Translations under genes and position numbers: made by a program
Notes under the pieces: model-generated
The model's database searches: none
What the model was told of the DNA's origin: nothing
The model's input: the letters and a program-made list of their open reading frames with translations, nothing else
Part shown: piece by piece, positions 6,797 to 14,723 of the stretch
Layout: the number at the start of each line of letters is the position of its first letter
How positions within the stretch are numbered: position 1 is the first letter of the stretch
Assembly (NCBI GenBank): GCA_903843315.1
Contig: CAIMPQ010000074.1
Span: 1-24,932 of the forward strand
Reading direction: 5' to 3'
Length of the DNA: 24,932 nt
Source: an uncultured beta proteobacterium
Lineage (GTDB): Bacteria > Pseudomonadota > Gammaproteobacteria > Burkholderiales > Burkholderiaceae

Positions 6797-8199
6797 GCCT
6801 GAGGAAAACGTGCGAAGTAATCTTTTAGGAGATCTTCGACCTTAGGTACTCGCTCTGGAATGGGTCGAACCACTCTGGTTATATTCATGTAGTGGCGGTA
6901 GTTCATATTATCTGAGAAATTATTTTTTCCCCAAGTACCGCAACCCATGGATAGTGAAAACGGTAGTCCATTTTCAAAACTGCCGCCGGTAGCAATGGTA
7001 TGCGCTTGATTCACAATCACTCTAGCCACTTTTAAATTCTCAGCTAGAGTTGCAGCGCGCTTTTCCATAACATCGCCAACTAAAGCGGTATGCAGGCCAA
7101 CTGAATGTCCGTTTCCTTGGTAGTTATACACATGAGTTACCAAGTCTTGAGCAGCCTTGAAATCAGCGGCTTTCCAAACCGTGAGAACGGGGCTTAATTT
7201 CTCACCTGAGAATGGAGCACATGATCCAAAGCCATCTTCCTCTACCATCAAAAATTTGGCTTTTTTTGCATTGGGATTTTGTAATTGCGCACGCTCTGCA
7301 ATCACAGAAGGATATTGGGCCGTCAAAGTTGAAGTGAGCTTGCCACCTTCAAACATAACTTCCTCAAGACGTTTTTTATCAGCCGCATCTAATAAAACGC
7401 CACCGGCCTGCTCAAGAGCTTTAATAGCTTGCGCATACACATCCGCGCAAATGACCACGCCATTTTCACTAGAACAGCTTGTCGCATTATCAAACGTTTT
7501 GGATTGGGTAATTTTCGCTGCCGCGCCAAGCAAATCAGCATATTCATCAATAATAGCGAGGGCATTACCTGCACCTACGCCAAAGGCAGGTGTACCACAG
7601 GTATAGGCAGCCCGTATATTGGCTTGTGAGCCAGTCGCTACAACTAAGTCCGCTACACGCATGAGTTCATTAGTGGAATCTTTAGTAATCGGAAATGGCA
7701 ACATCTGCACTAAATCGCGCGGTGCATTTACCAAATCTAATTGTTGATGGACGAACTCCAGCAAACGCGCACAAGTGGAATATCCTTTGGGAGATGGCGC
7801 AACCACCACAGCATTACGACACTTCAGTGCATTCAGAATTTTATTAATTGGTGTTGCGCCTGGATTGGTTGAGGGTGTGATAGCAGCGACAACCCCTACT
7901 GGACGAGCGTACTCAGTAAGCCCAGTCTTCAAATCTTCAGAGATGACGCCCACCGTCTTAGCGGTACTTAAATCACGAACAAGTCCAAGTGTTTTTCTAA
8001 AATTTTTCTTAAACTTATCAGCAACATCGCCAAGCCCAGTATCTTTAACCGCAAGCTCGGCTAACTCCTGATTTCGCTTTGGCTCTAGGATGGCCCAAGC
8101 CACTGCCTCTACTACTAAGTTGACTTGGGCTTGCGTATATTGCTCATATTTATGTTGAGCTACGCGACCGCGCTCAACAATACTTTCAACTGGTGTCAT
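6793..8199 (-). CDS. sauS: CoA-acylating aldehyde dehydrogenase, sulfoacetaldehyde dehydrogenase (SauS)-like
   Basis: Aldehyde dehydrogenase of 468 residues of the CoA-acylating class (as in the N-terminal half of AdhE), which interconverts acyl-CoA and aldehyde with NAD(P)H. Diagnostic sequence: ITPSTNPGATPINK at 107-120, VATGSQANIRAAY near 188-199, FGVGAGN at 206-212, and the nucleophile in SCSSENGVV, Cys242. It lacks an AdhE alcohol dehydrogenase domain. It sits directly upstream of the ligase, with stop and start overlapping, so the two products probably act in sequence: acid to acyl-CoA to aldehyde. In C. necator the SauS-SauT pair turns sulfoacetate into sulfoacetaldehyde. That assignment fits here but is not proven; a generic acylating acetaldehyde or succinate-semialdehyde dehydrogenase would look similar. 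Start ATG at 8199; the upstream ribosome site is weak (AAAGA). Confidence 0.75.
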   Translation of the reverse strand: MTPVESIVERGRVAQHKYEQYTQAQVNLVVEAVAWAILEPKRNQELAELAVKDTGLGDVADKFKKNFRKTLGLVRDLSTAKTVGVISEDLKTGLTEYARPVGVVAAITPSTNPGATPINKILNALKCRNAVVVAPSPKGYSTCARLLEFVHQQLDLVNAPRDLVQMLPFPITKDSTNELMRVADLVVATGSQANIRAAYTCGTPAFGVGAGNALAIIDEYADLLGAAAKITQSKTFDNATSCSSENGVVICADVYAQAIKALEQAGGVLLDAADKKRLEEVMFEGGKLTSTLTAQYPSVIAERAQLQNPNAKKAKFLMVEEDGFGSCAPFSGEKLSPVLTVWKAADFKAAQDLVTHVYNYQGNGHSVGLHTALVGDVMEKRAATLAENLKVARVIVNQAHTIATGGSFENGLPFSLSMGCGTWGKNNFSDNMNYRHYMNITRVVRPIPERVPKVEDLLKDYFARFPQA

Positions 8200-8245
8200 G
8201 TCTTTGATTTAATTAATTGATGAATTTAAAATACTTGTTAGAAAA

Positions 8246-9223
8246 TTATTCAGCTTTAATACCTGATTCCTTGGTTACTTTTTTCCACTTCACTAGCTCT
8301 GCTTTCACAATCGCACCTAGTTGAGCGGGCGTACTGCCAACCGCTTCAGCACCCTGGCCAATCAATTTCTCTTTCACAGCAGGTTCAGCTAATACCTTTA
8401 CGGTTGCCTTATAGAGCGTATCAACGATAATCTGAGGTGTGCCAACAGGTACAAACATGGCATACCAAGAATCCACTTCATAATCTTTGAAACCTAGTTC
8501 AGCCATTGTTGGTACGTCAGGGAAAACTGGTGAACGCTTCACAGTCGAAACTGCTAAAGCACGTAATTTACCGGTCTTTACATAGTTTGCAGCAGCGGGG
8601 ATGGAGACCCATAACAAGGGGACTTGACCAGCAATCACATCCGTAATGGCTGGACCCCCTCCGCGGTAAGGGATATGCATCATCGTGATGCCTGCAGAGC
8701 TAGCCATCATGGCACCGGCTAAGTGGCCTGGTGATCCATTGCCCACAGAAGCGTAGGAAACTGCATCCGGTTTGGCTTTCGCCATTTGAACTACTTCTTT
8801 TACAGTCTTTGCTGGAAATTCAGGATTCGCAACCAATATCTGCGGTAATGAGGCCACCAATGACACTGGCAAAAAATCTTTTTCCGTATCGAAAGCCAGT
8901 TTTGGATAGATTGCGGGATTAATAGTATGGGAAGAAAGTGTAAATAAAACTGTATAACCATCAGCAGGCGATTTTGCAACAATGTCTGTACCAATAGATC
9001 CTCCTGCCCCGCCGCGATTATCAATAATAATTTGCTGGCCTAAGGCCTGACCCAATGGCTCCTGCATGATGCGTGCTATGACATCCGTTCCACCCCCGGG
9101 TGGGTAAGGAACAACAAATTTAAGCGGCTTTGTTGGCCATGATTGGGCACCTGCTAATTGAGCAAAACCAAGTATGCTCACGGCTAAAGTTAGTATGGTG
9201 ACCAACGGATTACTTTTACGCAT
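8246..9223 (-). CDS. Bug/TctC-family periplasmic solute-binding protein (first copy)
   Basis: Extracytoplasmic receptor of the tripartite tricarboxylate transporter (TTT) family, 325 residues. The signal peptide is a basic MRKSN, a hydrophobic core and AGA-Q cleavage after about residue 26. The mature protein starts with WPTKPLKFVVPYPPGGGTD, the classic Bug opening, and carries KSPADGYTVLF, PYRGGGPAITDVIAGQV, ALAVSTVKRSPVFPDVPTMAE and the later VDSWYAMFVPVGTP. A good ribosome site, AGGAGA, lies eight bases before ATG 9223. No TctA or TctB membrane gene is nearby, which is common for Burkholderiales Bug proteins. It is the first gene of the operon with the SauS- and SauT-like genes, so it probably captures their substrate (inferred), taking the place of the SauU permease of known sau clusters. 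The ligand is usually a carboxylate. Confidence 0.93.
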   Translation of the reverse strand: MRKSNPLVTILTLAVSILGFAQLAGAQSWPTKPLKFVVPYPPGGGTDVIARIMQEPLGQALGQQIIIDNRGGAGGSIGTDIVAKSPADGYTVLFTLSSHTINPAIYPKLAFDTEKDFLPVSLVASLPQILVANPEFPAKTVKEVVQMAKAKPDAVSYASVGNGSPGHLAGAMMASSAGITMMHIPYRGGGPAITDVIAGQVPLLWVSIPAAANYVKTGKLRALAVSTVKRSPVFPDVPTMAELGFKDYEVDSWYAMFVPVGTPQIIVDTLYKATVKVLAEPAVKEKLIGQGAEAVGSTPAQLGAIVKAELVKWKKVTKESGIKAE

Positions 9224-9287
9224 GCCTCATCTCCTGTTTTAAGTACAGACCATAGGCTTATATTAGCCCTTATTGGGAACTCTAGTT

Positions 9288-9316
9288 ACGATAACTAATC
9301 TTACTAAACGGAACAA
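9288..9316 (-). promoter_or_regulatory. Candidate promoter for bug-sauS-sauT-like operon
   Basis: On the minus strand TTGTTC (9316-9311), a 17-base spacer and TATCGT (9293-9288) resemble a sigma70 promoter about 65 bases before the Bug start codon. The -35 box lies inside the 19-bp dyad at 9308-9326. The -10 match is only moderate. Inferred, not tested. Confidence 0.3.
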
Positions 9317-9326
9317 GTTGTTTCGT
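9308..9326. promoter_or_regulatory. 19-bp dyad, probable IclR operator between divergent operons
   Basis: ACGGAACAAGTTGTTTCGT is an inverted repeat with arms of nine bases around one central base and a single G/T mismatch; two further outer positions also pair (TA/TA beyond an A/A mismatch). It lies in the 193-base spacer between the bug-sauS-sauT-like operon (minus) and the IclR gene (plus), about 90 bases from each start. IclR regulators commonly bind palindromes of this size and GGAAC/GTTTC-like content in divergent promoters. It overlaps the candidate -35 boxes of both directions, suggesting joint control and autoregulation. The rest of the spacer is AT-rich, with a weaker imperfect palindrome GGCTTATATTAGCC at 9255-9268. 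Confidence 0.5.
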
Positions 9327-9346
9327 ATAAGTAAAAATACTAACAT
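9318..9346 (+). promoter_or_regulatory. Candidate promoter for iclR-pta-soeABC operon
   Basis: TTGTTT (9318-9323), a 17-base spacer and TAACAT (9341-9346) form a plausible sigma70 promoter reading toward the IclR start at 9417. The -35 box is the right arm of the 19-bp dyad, a natural place for repression or activation by the IclR protein. The boxes match consensus only partly. Confidence 0.33.
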
Positions 9347-9416
9347 TTTTCCTGGATATTGCAACTATGTTCTATTAGAATGAACAAAATGACACAATTC
9401 TTGGGATTAGCCACTT

Positions 9417-10217
9417 ATGCTCGAAATTGACAATACCGAACCGCTAGATATCACTAAAAAAGATACCGCTAACGAAAATTCCTCAATGCTTAAAGGCATA
9501 GTCATATTAGAGGCTTTAGCAGCCTTACAGCAGCCCGCAACCTTAGCCCAGTTGATGCAAATTACAGGAATGCCAAAAGCATCTCTGCATCGCACCTTAG
9601 CAATTTTTGAAGAAGCAGGACTGGTAGCCCGAGAACCCGGTGGTCGCACCTATGCTCCTGGTGATCGCTTGTCTAGCTTGGCAATGTCCACTTTGACACA
9701 TGACACTGTTTCCGCCATTCGTCACAGCATCTTAAGAAAATTGGTTGCTGATCTAGGGGAGACTTGTAATTTGGCTGTTCTGAAACGTGGTGAGTTATTT
9801 TATTTAGATCGCGTTGAAGCGAATTGGGCTTTACGCCTACATCTCCCACCGGGCACTGTACTACCTCCTCATTGCAGTGCCAGTGGCAAGCTATTACTTG
9901 CGTTCAAAGCACCTGAGGAGCGCGCCAAGCTTTTGGAAAACTTACCGCTCGAAAAATTTACCCATAGAACAATTACTGATCGGGATCTACTCGAGTCTGA
10001 GCTTGAGCGCATCGTCAGTACTGGGTATGCCATTGACAATGAAGAATATGTTCTTGGCGTCTCATGCGTTGCAGTGCCCGTGCGAGATGCGATGGGTGAC
10101 GTAGTGGCGGCCATCGCAGTACATGCAGCGACTGCACGACTCCCCTTAAATCAAGCCATGGAACATATTCCAAAGCTCAAAGAAGCTTCTGCACGCATTT
10201 CTCAAACCTTGTCCTAA
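9417..10217 (+). CDS. IclR-family transcriptional regulator (second copy, SauR-like by position)
   Basis: Regulator of 266 residues. A winged helix-turn-helix lies at about 24-85 (MLKGIVILEALAAL; MPKASLHRTLAIFEEAGLVARE), followed by the IclR effector domain with LGETCNLAVL, YLDRVEANWALRLHL, HCSASGKLLLAF and VLGVSCVAVPV. The ATG at 9417 lacks a strong ribosome site; ATG at 9486, right before the HTH, is an alternative. It is divergent from the bug-sauS-sauT-like operon and first in line before pta and soeABC, so one regulator probably coordinates both sides through the dyad at 9308-9326. In C. necator the sau cluster is likewise controlled by an IclR-type protein, SauR. Ligand unknown. Confidence 0.93.
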   Translation: MLEIDNTEPLDITKKDTANENSSMLKGIVILEALAALQQPATLAQLMQITGMPKASLHRTLAIFEEAGLVAREPGGRTYAPGDRLSSLAMSTLTHDTVSAIRHSILRKLVADLGETCNLAVLKRGELFYLDRVEANWALRLHLPPGTVLPPHCSASGKLLLAFKAPEERAKLLENLPLEKFTHRTITDRDLLESELERIVSTGYAIDNEEYVLGVSCVAVPVRDAMGDVVAAIAVHAATARLPLNQAMEHIPKLKEASARISQTLS

Positions 10218-10254
10218 TTCCATCTGATAACGGTAAACCACTAAGTCAAACCTC

Positions 10255-11157
10255 ATGGATAAATATCCGTTATTAGAAAAAATGATTGAGGAGGCTAAAA
10301 GTGATCTCCCTCTTGGAGTAGTTTATCCACTAAGCGCACCTGCTCTAGAGACCGTCTTTGAGCTAATCAAAAGAAAGCTCTGTACACCAATATTAATTGG
10401 CCCTAAAAAAGAAATTATCGAGCTTTCCCTAGCCGAAGAGCTTTCCTTAGAAGGCATTCAGATAGTAGATACACCCAAAGATCCCATCCTCGCCACCAAG
10501 AAAGCGGTAGAAATGGTGAAAGAGGGCAAGCTAGCAGTTCTGATGAAGGGATCATTACACACTGAAGATCTAATGGGTCCTATAGTGCATCGCGATGGCC
10601 TTCGTACAGACAAAAGAATGAGTCACTTGTTCCTATTTGAGCTGGCGCGATATCACAAGCTACTCGGCGTAACAGATGCTGTGGTGAATATTGCCCCAGA
10701 TGCCAAACTCAAAAGAGAGATTCTGGCAAACAGCCTGAATGCCCTTAAAAAACTAGGTATCAGCAACACTAAAGTAGCCATCATCGCAGCTACTGAAGTC
10801 ATCAATCCTGCAATGCAATCGACTGTTGATGCTAAAGAAATTGTTGATGAGCATATAGCTGATCCTATTTATCCAGATACCATCATTGAAGGACCGTTTG
10901 GTTTTGATAATGCGATCTCAGCTCAGTCTGCAAGGATTAAAGGGATCTATTCAAAAGTGGCAGGCGACCCAGATTTACTATTAATGCCCGATCTACAGGT
11001 GGGTAATATTCTGTATAAATCGTTCGTTTATATGGCTGGCGCTGAATGTGCCGGTACGATCTTGGGAGCTCAGGTTCCTATTACGCTTACATCTAGATCC
11101 GACTCCGTATTTTCAAGAGTAGCTTCGACTGCGATGGCTATCTTGCTCGCTAAATAA
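10255..11157 (+). CDS. pta: Phosphate acetyl/butyryltransferase (PTA_PTB family)
   Basis: Transfers an acyl group between phosphate and CoA, for example acetyl phosphate to acetyl-CoA. The 300 residues cover a single PTA_PTB domain: GVVYPLSAPALETVFELI near the start, PILIGPKKEI, VLMKGSLHTEDLMGPIV, GLRTDKRMSHLFLFEL, VNIAPDAKLKREIL, VIIAATEV-like IIAATEVINPAMQST, then EGPFGFDNAISAQSA, LLMPDLQVGNILYKSF and GAQVPITLTSRSDS. The length fits stand-alone or butyryltransferase-like members rather than the long multi-domain Pta of E. coli. No clear ribosome site precedes ATG 10255, 37 bases after the IclR gene. In sulfonate-degrading operons Pta converts the acetyl phosphate made by Xsc into acetyl-CoA; that is the likely reason for its position before soeABC. 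No xsc gene is present in the window. Confidence 0.87.
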   Translation: MDKYPLLEKMIEEAKSDLPLGVVYPLSAPALETVFELIKRKLCTPILIGPKKEIIELSLAEELSLEGIQIVDTPKDPILATKKAVEMVKEGKLAVLMKGSLHTEDLMGPIVHRDGLRTDKRMSHLFLFELARYHKLLGVTDAVVNIAPDAKLKREILANSLNALKKLGISNTKVAIIAATEVINPAMQSTVDAKEIVDEHIADPIYPDTIIEGPFGFDNAISAQSARIKGIYSKVAGDPDLLLMPDLQVGNILYKSFVYMAGAECAGTILGAQVPITLTSRSDSVFSRVASTAMAILLAK

Positions 11158-11178
11158 CCTCAATAAAAGAATAAGTCT

Positions 11179-14067
11179 ATGTTTAAATTATTTTCAAAAG
11201 ACCCCGTGCATGACCCTCTTAAGAAACAGGGATCAGTAACGGAGATTAAGAAAACGACTTGCTACATGTGTGCATGCCGATGCGGTATTCGTGCGCATCT
11301 GCGGGATGGCGAGCTTGTTTATATTGATGGCAATCCTGATCATCCCCTAAACCAAGGCGTTATTTGCGCTAAAGGGTCTGCGGGAATCATGAAGCAAAAA
11401 TCCCCTGCTCGTATTACTCAACCCCTATTGAGAAAGGTTGGCAGTAATCGTGGCGATGGTGAATTTGAGCCGATTAGTTGGGATAAAGCCTTTGAAATTC
11501 TGACAGAACGATTAGCCAAGATACGCGCAACTGATCCAAAGAAATTTGCCCTCTTTACCGGCCGCGATCAGATGCAGGCATTAACGGGTTTATTTGCTAG
11601 GCAATTTGGCACCCCAAACTATGCGGCTCATGGTGGGTTTTGTTCTGTAAATATGGCTGCTGGGATGATCTATACCATTGGCGGAAGCTTTTGGGAATTT
11701 GGTGGCCCTGATTTAGATCAGGCAAAACTGTTTGTGATGATTGGTACTGCCGAAGATCATCACAGCAATCCAATGAAAATTGCTTTATCGAAATTTAAGC
11801 GTGCGGGTGGTCGCTTCATTTCAATCAACCCAGTCCGTACCGGCTATTCCGCTATTGCCGATGAGTGGATTCCAATTAAACCAGGGACGGATGGTGCACT
11901 TTTCATGGCCCTGATGCATGAACTGATTCGCCTTGAAAAATATGATGCACCTTTTTTAAAGCGTTACAGTAACTCAGCGCAATTAGTTTGTATGGATTCT
12001 GGGCCAGAAGAAGGACTATTCTTATATGACCCAGAGTCCGATCCAATCAACCTCGATTTACCCCATAACAAATATATTTGGGATGAATTCTCGCAAAGTG
12101 CAAAGCCTTGCTTCGCCCAAGGAATATCCCCTGCTCTTTCGGGTGAATATGTGATGGGTGCAGGCCCCCACCAAGGCAAAAAGGTGGTGCCATCATTCGA
12201 GCTGCTCAAGCGCCAAGTTCGCGAGACCACTCCCGAGTGGGCAGCAGCCATCACGAGTATCCCAGCTGAGCGAATTCGTCAGCTCGCCTTAGAGATGGCA
12301 GATACGGCATTTGGCCAGGAATTTAAATTGCCAATTCAATGGACTGATTCGTGGGGCGAAAAACATGACTCTGTTACCGGTAGACCAGTAGCTTTTCATG
12401 CAATGCGCGGTTTATCCGCTCATTCAAATGGATTTCAAACTACTCGTGGCTTAGCAGTGTTGATGTCTTTATTAGGAACGATTGATCGCCCAGGAGGCTT
12501 TAGACATAAAGCACCTTATCCACGACAGGTTCCACCCAATGCAAAGCCGCCCTCCTCTGAGAATGACATTAAGCCCAATACACCACTGGCTAAACCTCCA
12601 TTAGGTTGGCCGACACAACCAGAAGATTTGGCATTAGATTCTGACGGAAAGCCTTTGCGGATTGATAAAGCTTATTCATGGGAGCACCCTTTAGCAGCCC
12701 ATGGACTGATGCACAACGTGATTACCAACGCAGTAAAAGGGGATCCCTACTCCATTGATACCCTCATGATTTTCATGGCCAACATGTCATGGAATTCCAC
12801 GATGAATACCATGGAAGTGCGTGAGCATTTGAATGCTAAAAATGCTGACGGCGAATTTAAAATTCCATTCTTAGTCGTATGCGATGCCTTTCAATCTGAA
12901 ATGGTGGACTTTGCTGATCTCGTCTTACCAGACACTACTTATCTAGAGCGGCACGATGTGATGAGCATGCTGGATCGCCCTATTTCTGAATTTGATGGGC
13001 CTGTTGACTCCGTTCGTATTCCAGTTCTCGAGCCTTTAGGTGAATGCAAACCATTCCAGGAAGTTCTCATTGAGCTAGCTTCGCGTTTGAAGTTTCCAGC
13101 CTTCACCACCCCAGAAGGGGAAAGAAAGTTTAAAGATTATCCCGACTTTATTACTCGCTTCCAGACCACCCCTGACTCAGGCATTGGCTTCTTAAGTGGG
13201 TGGCGTGGTAAAGATGGTGATAAAGCACTGCGCGGTGAACCTAACCCTAATCAGTGGCAGAAATATGCTGAAAACAATTGTGTACATCAATACCACATGC
13301 CACCCGAGCATCAATACATGCGTAACTGGAACAAAGGGTATTTAGATTTCTCTAAAGAGAATGCCTTAAGACAGAAAAATGATCCGATCATGATCGCGAT
13401 CTACTCAGATATATTGCAACGCTTTAGATTGGCTGCAACCGGTAAACGTCCTGGCGCTCAACCACCAGAACATTTAAAGGCGCGCATTTACAAATACTTT
13501 GATCCATTACCTTTTTGGTATCCACCGCTCGAAGATGAGGTAACTGACCTGACTAAATTTACCCTGAATGCAATTACTCAGCGGCCAATGGCCATGTACC
13601 ACTCATGGGACTCACAAAACGCCTGGTTAAGACAAATACATAGTCACAACTATTTATACGTCAATACTGCAACCGCACTCAAAAGTGGAATTGCAGATGG
13701 CGCCTGGATGTGGATTGAGTCGCAGTGGGGCAAAGTCAAATGCATGGCACGCCATTCAGAAGCCGTTGATCCAGGAACAGTCTGGACCTGGAACGCTATT
13801 GGCAAAGCAGAATCTGCCTGGAGTTTAACTAGCGATGCCGATGAATCCAAAAAAGGGTTTCTGCTAAACCACCTTATCTCAGAGGAGCTTCCCTTAGGAG
13901 GTTTTACTGTGAGCAATTCTGATCCGATTACTGGCCAAGCGGGCTGGTATGACGTTAGGGTAAGACTAGCACCAGCAGATGAGAACGAACCTGAAGAAAC
14001 TTGGCCGCAAGTAAAGGCATTTGAAGTTCCAGGAATGGCCCTCAAAAAATCGGGGGAGACAAAGTGA
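11179..14067 (+). CDS. soeA: SoeA-type molybdopterin oxidoreductase, sulfite dehydrogenase catalytic subunit
   Basis: Catalytic subunit of the complex iron-sulfur molybdoenzyme (DMSO reductase) family, 962 residues. The N-terminal [4Fe-4S] ligands are Cys28, Cys31, Cys35 and Cys63 (CYMCACRC ... VICAKG). The bis-MGD domain follows; GGFCSVNMAAG puts a probable molybdenum-ligating cysteine at 155. Family blocks include FTGRDQMQALTG, GTAEDHHSNPMKIAL, INPVRTGYSAIADEW, FHAMRGLSAHSNGFQT, MSWNSTMNT and DTTYLERHDVMSMLDRPIS. There is no twin-arginine signal, so it faces the cytoplasm, as known for SoeABC of Allochromatium and roseobacters, which oxidises sulfite to sulfate and passes electrons to quinone. 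The sequence pattern agrees closely with the SoeA proteins I remember; related polysulfide/thiosulfate or DMSO reductases normally carry a Tat signal. Followed by SoeB with a GTGA overlap. Confidence 0.87.
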   Translation: MFKLFSKDPVHDPLKKQGSVTEIKKTTCYMCACRCGIRAHLRDGELVYIDGNPDHPLNQGVICAKGSAGIMKQKSPARITQPLLRKVGSNRGDGEFEPISWDKAFEILTERLAKIRATDPKKFALFTGRDQMQALTGLFARQFGTPNYAAHGGFCSVNMAAGMIYTIGGSFWEFGGPDLDQAKLFVMIGTAEDHHSNPMKIALSKFKRAGGRFISINPVRTGYSAIADEWIPIKPGTDGALFMALMHELIRLEKYDAPFLKRYSNSAQLVCMDSGPEEGLFLYDPESDPINLDLPHNKYIWDEFSQSAKPCFAQGISPALSGEYVMGAGPHQGKKVVPSFELLKRQVRETTPEWAAAITSIPAERIRQLALEMADTAFGQEFKLPIQWTDSWGEKHDSVTGRPVAFHAMRGLSAHSNGFQTTRGLAVLMSLLGTIDRPGGFRHKAPYPRQVPPNAKPPSSENDIKPNTPLAKPPLGWPTQPEDLALDSDGKPLRIDKAYSWEHPLAAHGLMHNVITNAVKGDPYSIDTLMIFMANMSWNSTMNTMEVREHLNAKNADGEFKIPFLVVCDAFQSEMVDFADLVLPDTTYLERHDVMSMLDRPISEFDGPVDSVRIPVLEPLGECKPFQEVLIELASRLKFPAFTTPEGERKFKDYPDFITRFQTTPDSGIGFLSGWRGKDGDKALRGEPNPNQWQKYAENNCVHQYHMPPEHQYMRNWNKGYLDFSKENALRQKNDPIMIAIYSDILQRFRLAATGKRPGAQPPEHLKARIYKYFDPLPFWYPPLEDEVTDLTKFTLNAITQRPMAMYHSWDSQNAWLRQIHSHNYLYVNTATALKSGIADGAWMWIESQWGKVKCMARHSEAVDPGTVWTWNAIGKAESAWSLTSDADESKKGFLLNHLISEELPLGGFTVSNSDPITGQAGWYDVRVRLAPADENEPEETWPQVKAFEVPGMALKKSGETK

Positions 14068-14723
14068 GTAAAAAAAATAAACAACTAGCTCTCGTGATTG
14101 ATCTTAATGTTTGCGTGGGATGCCATGCTTGTGTAACTTCATGCAAAGAGTGGAATACCTCTGGGTCGGCAGGGCCTCTTACTGACCTCAATGCCTATGG
14201 CGCAAATCCGAGTGGCACTTTTTTTAATCGAGTGCAAACCTTTGAAGCTGGAACTTTCCCGAATACTCAGACAGTTCACTTTCCTAAATCGTGTTTACAT
14301 TGCGAAGAGCCACCTTGTGTGCCAGTCTGCCCAACGGGGGCTAGTTATAAGCGCAAAGAAGATGGCATTGTGCTGGTGGATTATGATAAATGCATCGGTT
14401 GCAGTTACTGCTCCTGGGCCTGTCCTTACGGCGCTCGAGAGCTAGATCAAGAGCGTCAGGTGATGACAAAGTGCACGCTATGTGTAGATCGAATTTATAG
14501 CGAGACATTGCCCGAATCAGAGAAAAAACCTGCCTGTGTTCTCGCCTGCCCAACTAGCGCACGCATCTTTGGAGATGTTCATGATCCAGAATCTGCCGCC
14601 AGCAAAGCAATAGCGGAGCGCTCAGGATACGCGCTCATGCCCGAATGGGAAACTCAGCCCGCCAATCACTACTTACCGCGCTCTATTATGGAAACTATTG
14701 ATGCAGCAAGGAAAGACAAATAA
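14064..14723 (+). CDS. soeB: SoeB-type ferredoxin-like electron-transfer subunit (four [4Fe-4S])
   Basis: Iron-sulfur subunit of 219 residues that carries electrons from the molybdenum subunit to the membrane anchor. All sixteen cluster cysteines are visible in four groups: CVGCHACVTSCKEW from Cys17, CLHCEEPPCVPVCP, CIGCSYCSWACP, and CTLC followed by CVLACP. This is the DmsB/PsrB/SoeB arrangement. The start is GTG at 14064, overlapping the soeA stop (GTGA); a strong purine-rich ribosome site GGGGGAG (14052-14058) lies five bases upstream, so the GTG is well supported and translation is coupled. The insert SGSAGPLTDLNAYGANPSGTFFNRVQTFEA between the first two groups is of the size seen in this subfamily. 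The stop overlaps the soeC start (TAATG). Confidence 0.9.
   Translation: MSKKNKQLALVIDLNVCVGCHACVTSCKEWNTSGSAGPLTDLNAYGANPSGTFFNRVQTFEAGTFPNTQTVHFPKSCLHCEEPPCVPVCPTGASYKRKEDGIVLVDYDKCIGCSYCSWACPYGARELDQERQVMTKCTLCVDRIYSETLPESEKKPACVLACPTSARIFGDVHDPESAASKAIAERSGYALMPEWETQPANHYLPRSIMETIDAARKDK

Noticed and set aside
7157..7606. 149-codon open frame on the plus strand inside the aldehyde dehydrogenase gene
   Set aside because: It is antisense to a well-conserved gene including its active site and has no recognisable domain or ribosome site; a shadow frame.
13650..14084. 144-codon open frame on the minus strand across the end of soeA
   Set aside because: Antisense to the conserved C-terminal domain of soeA and no family features.
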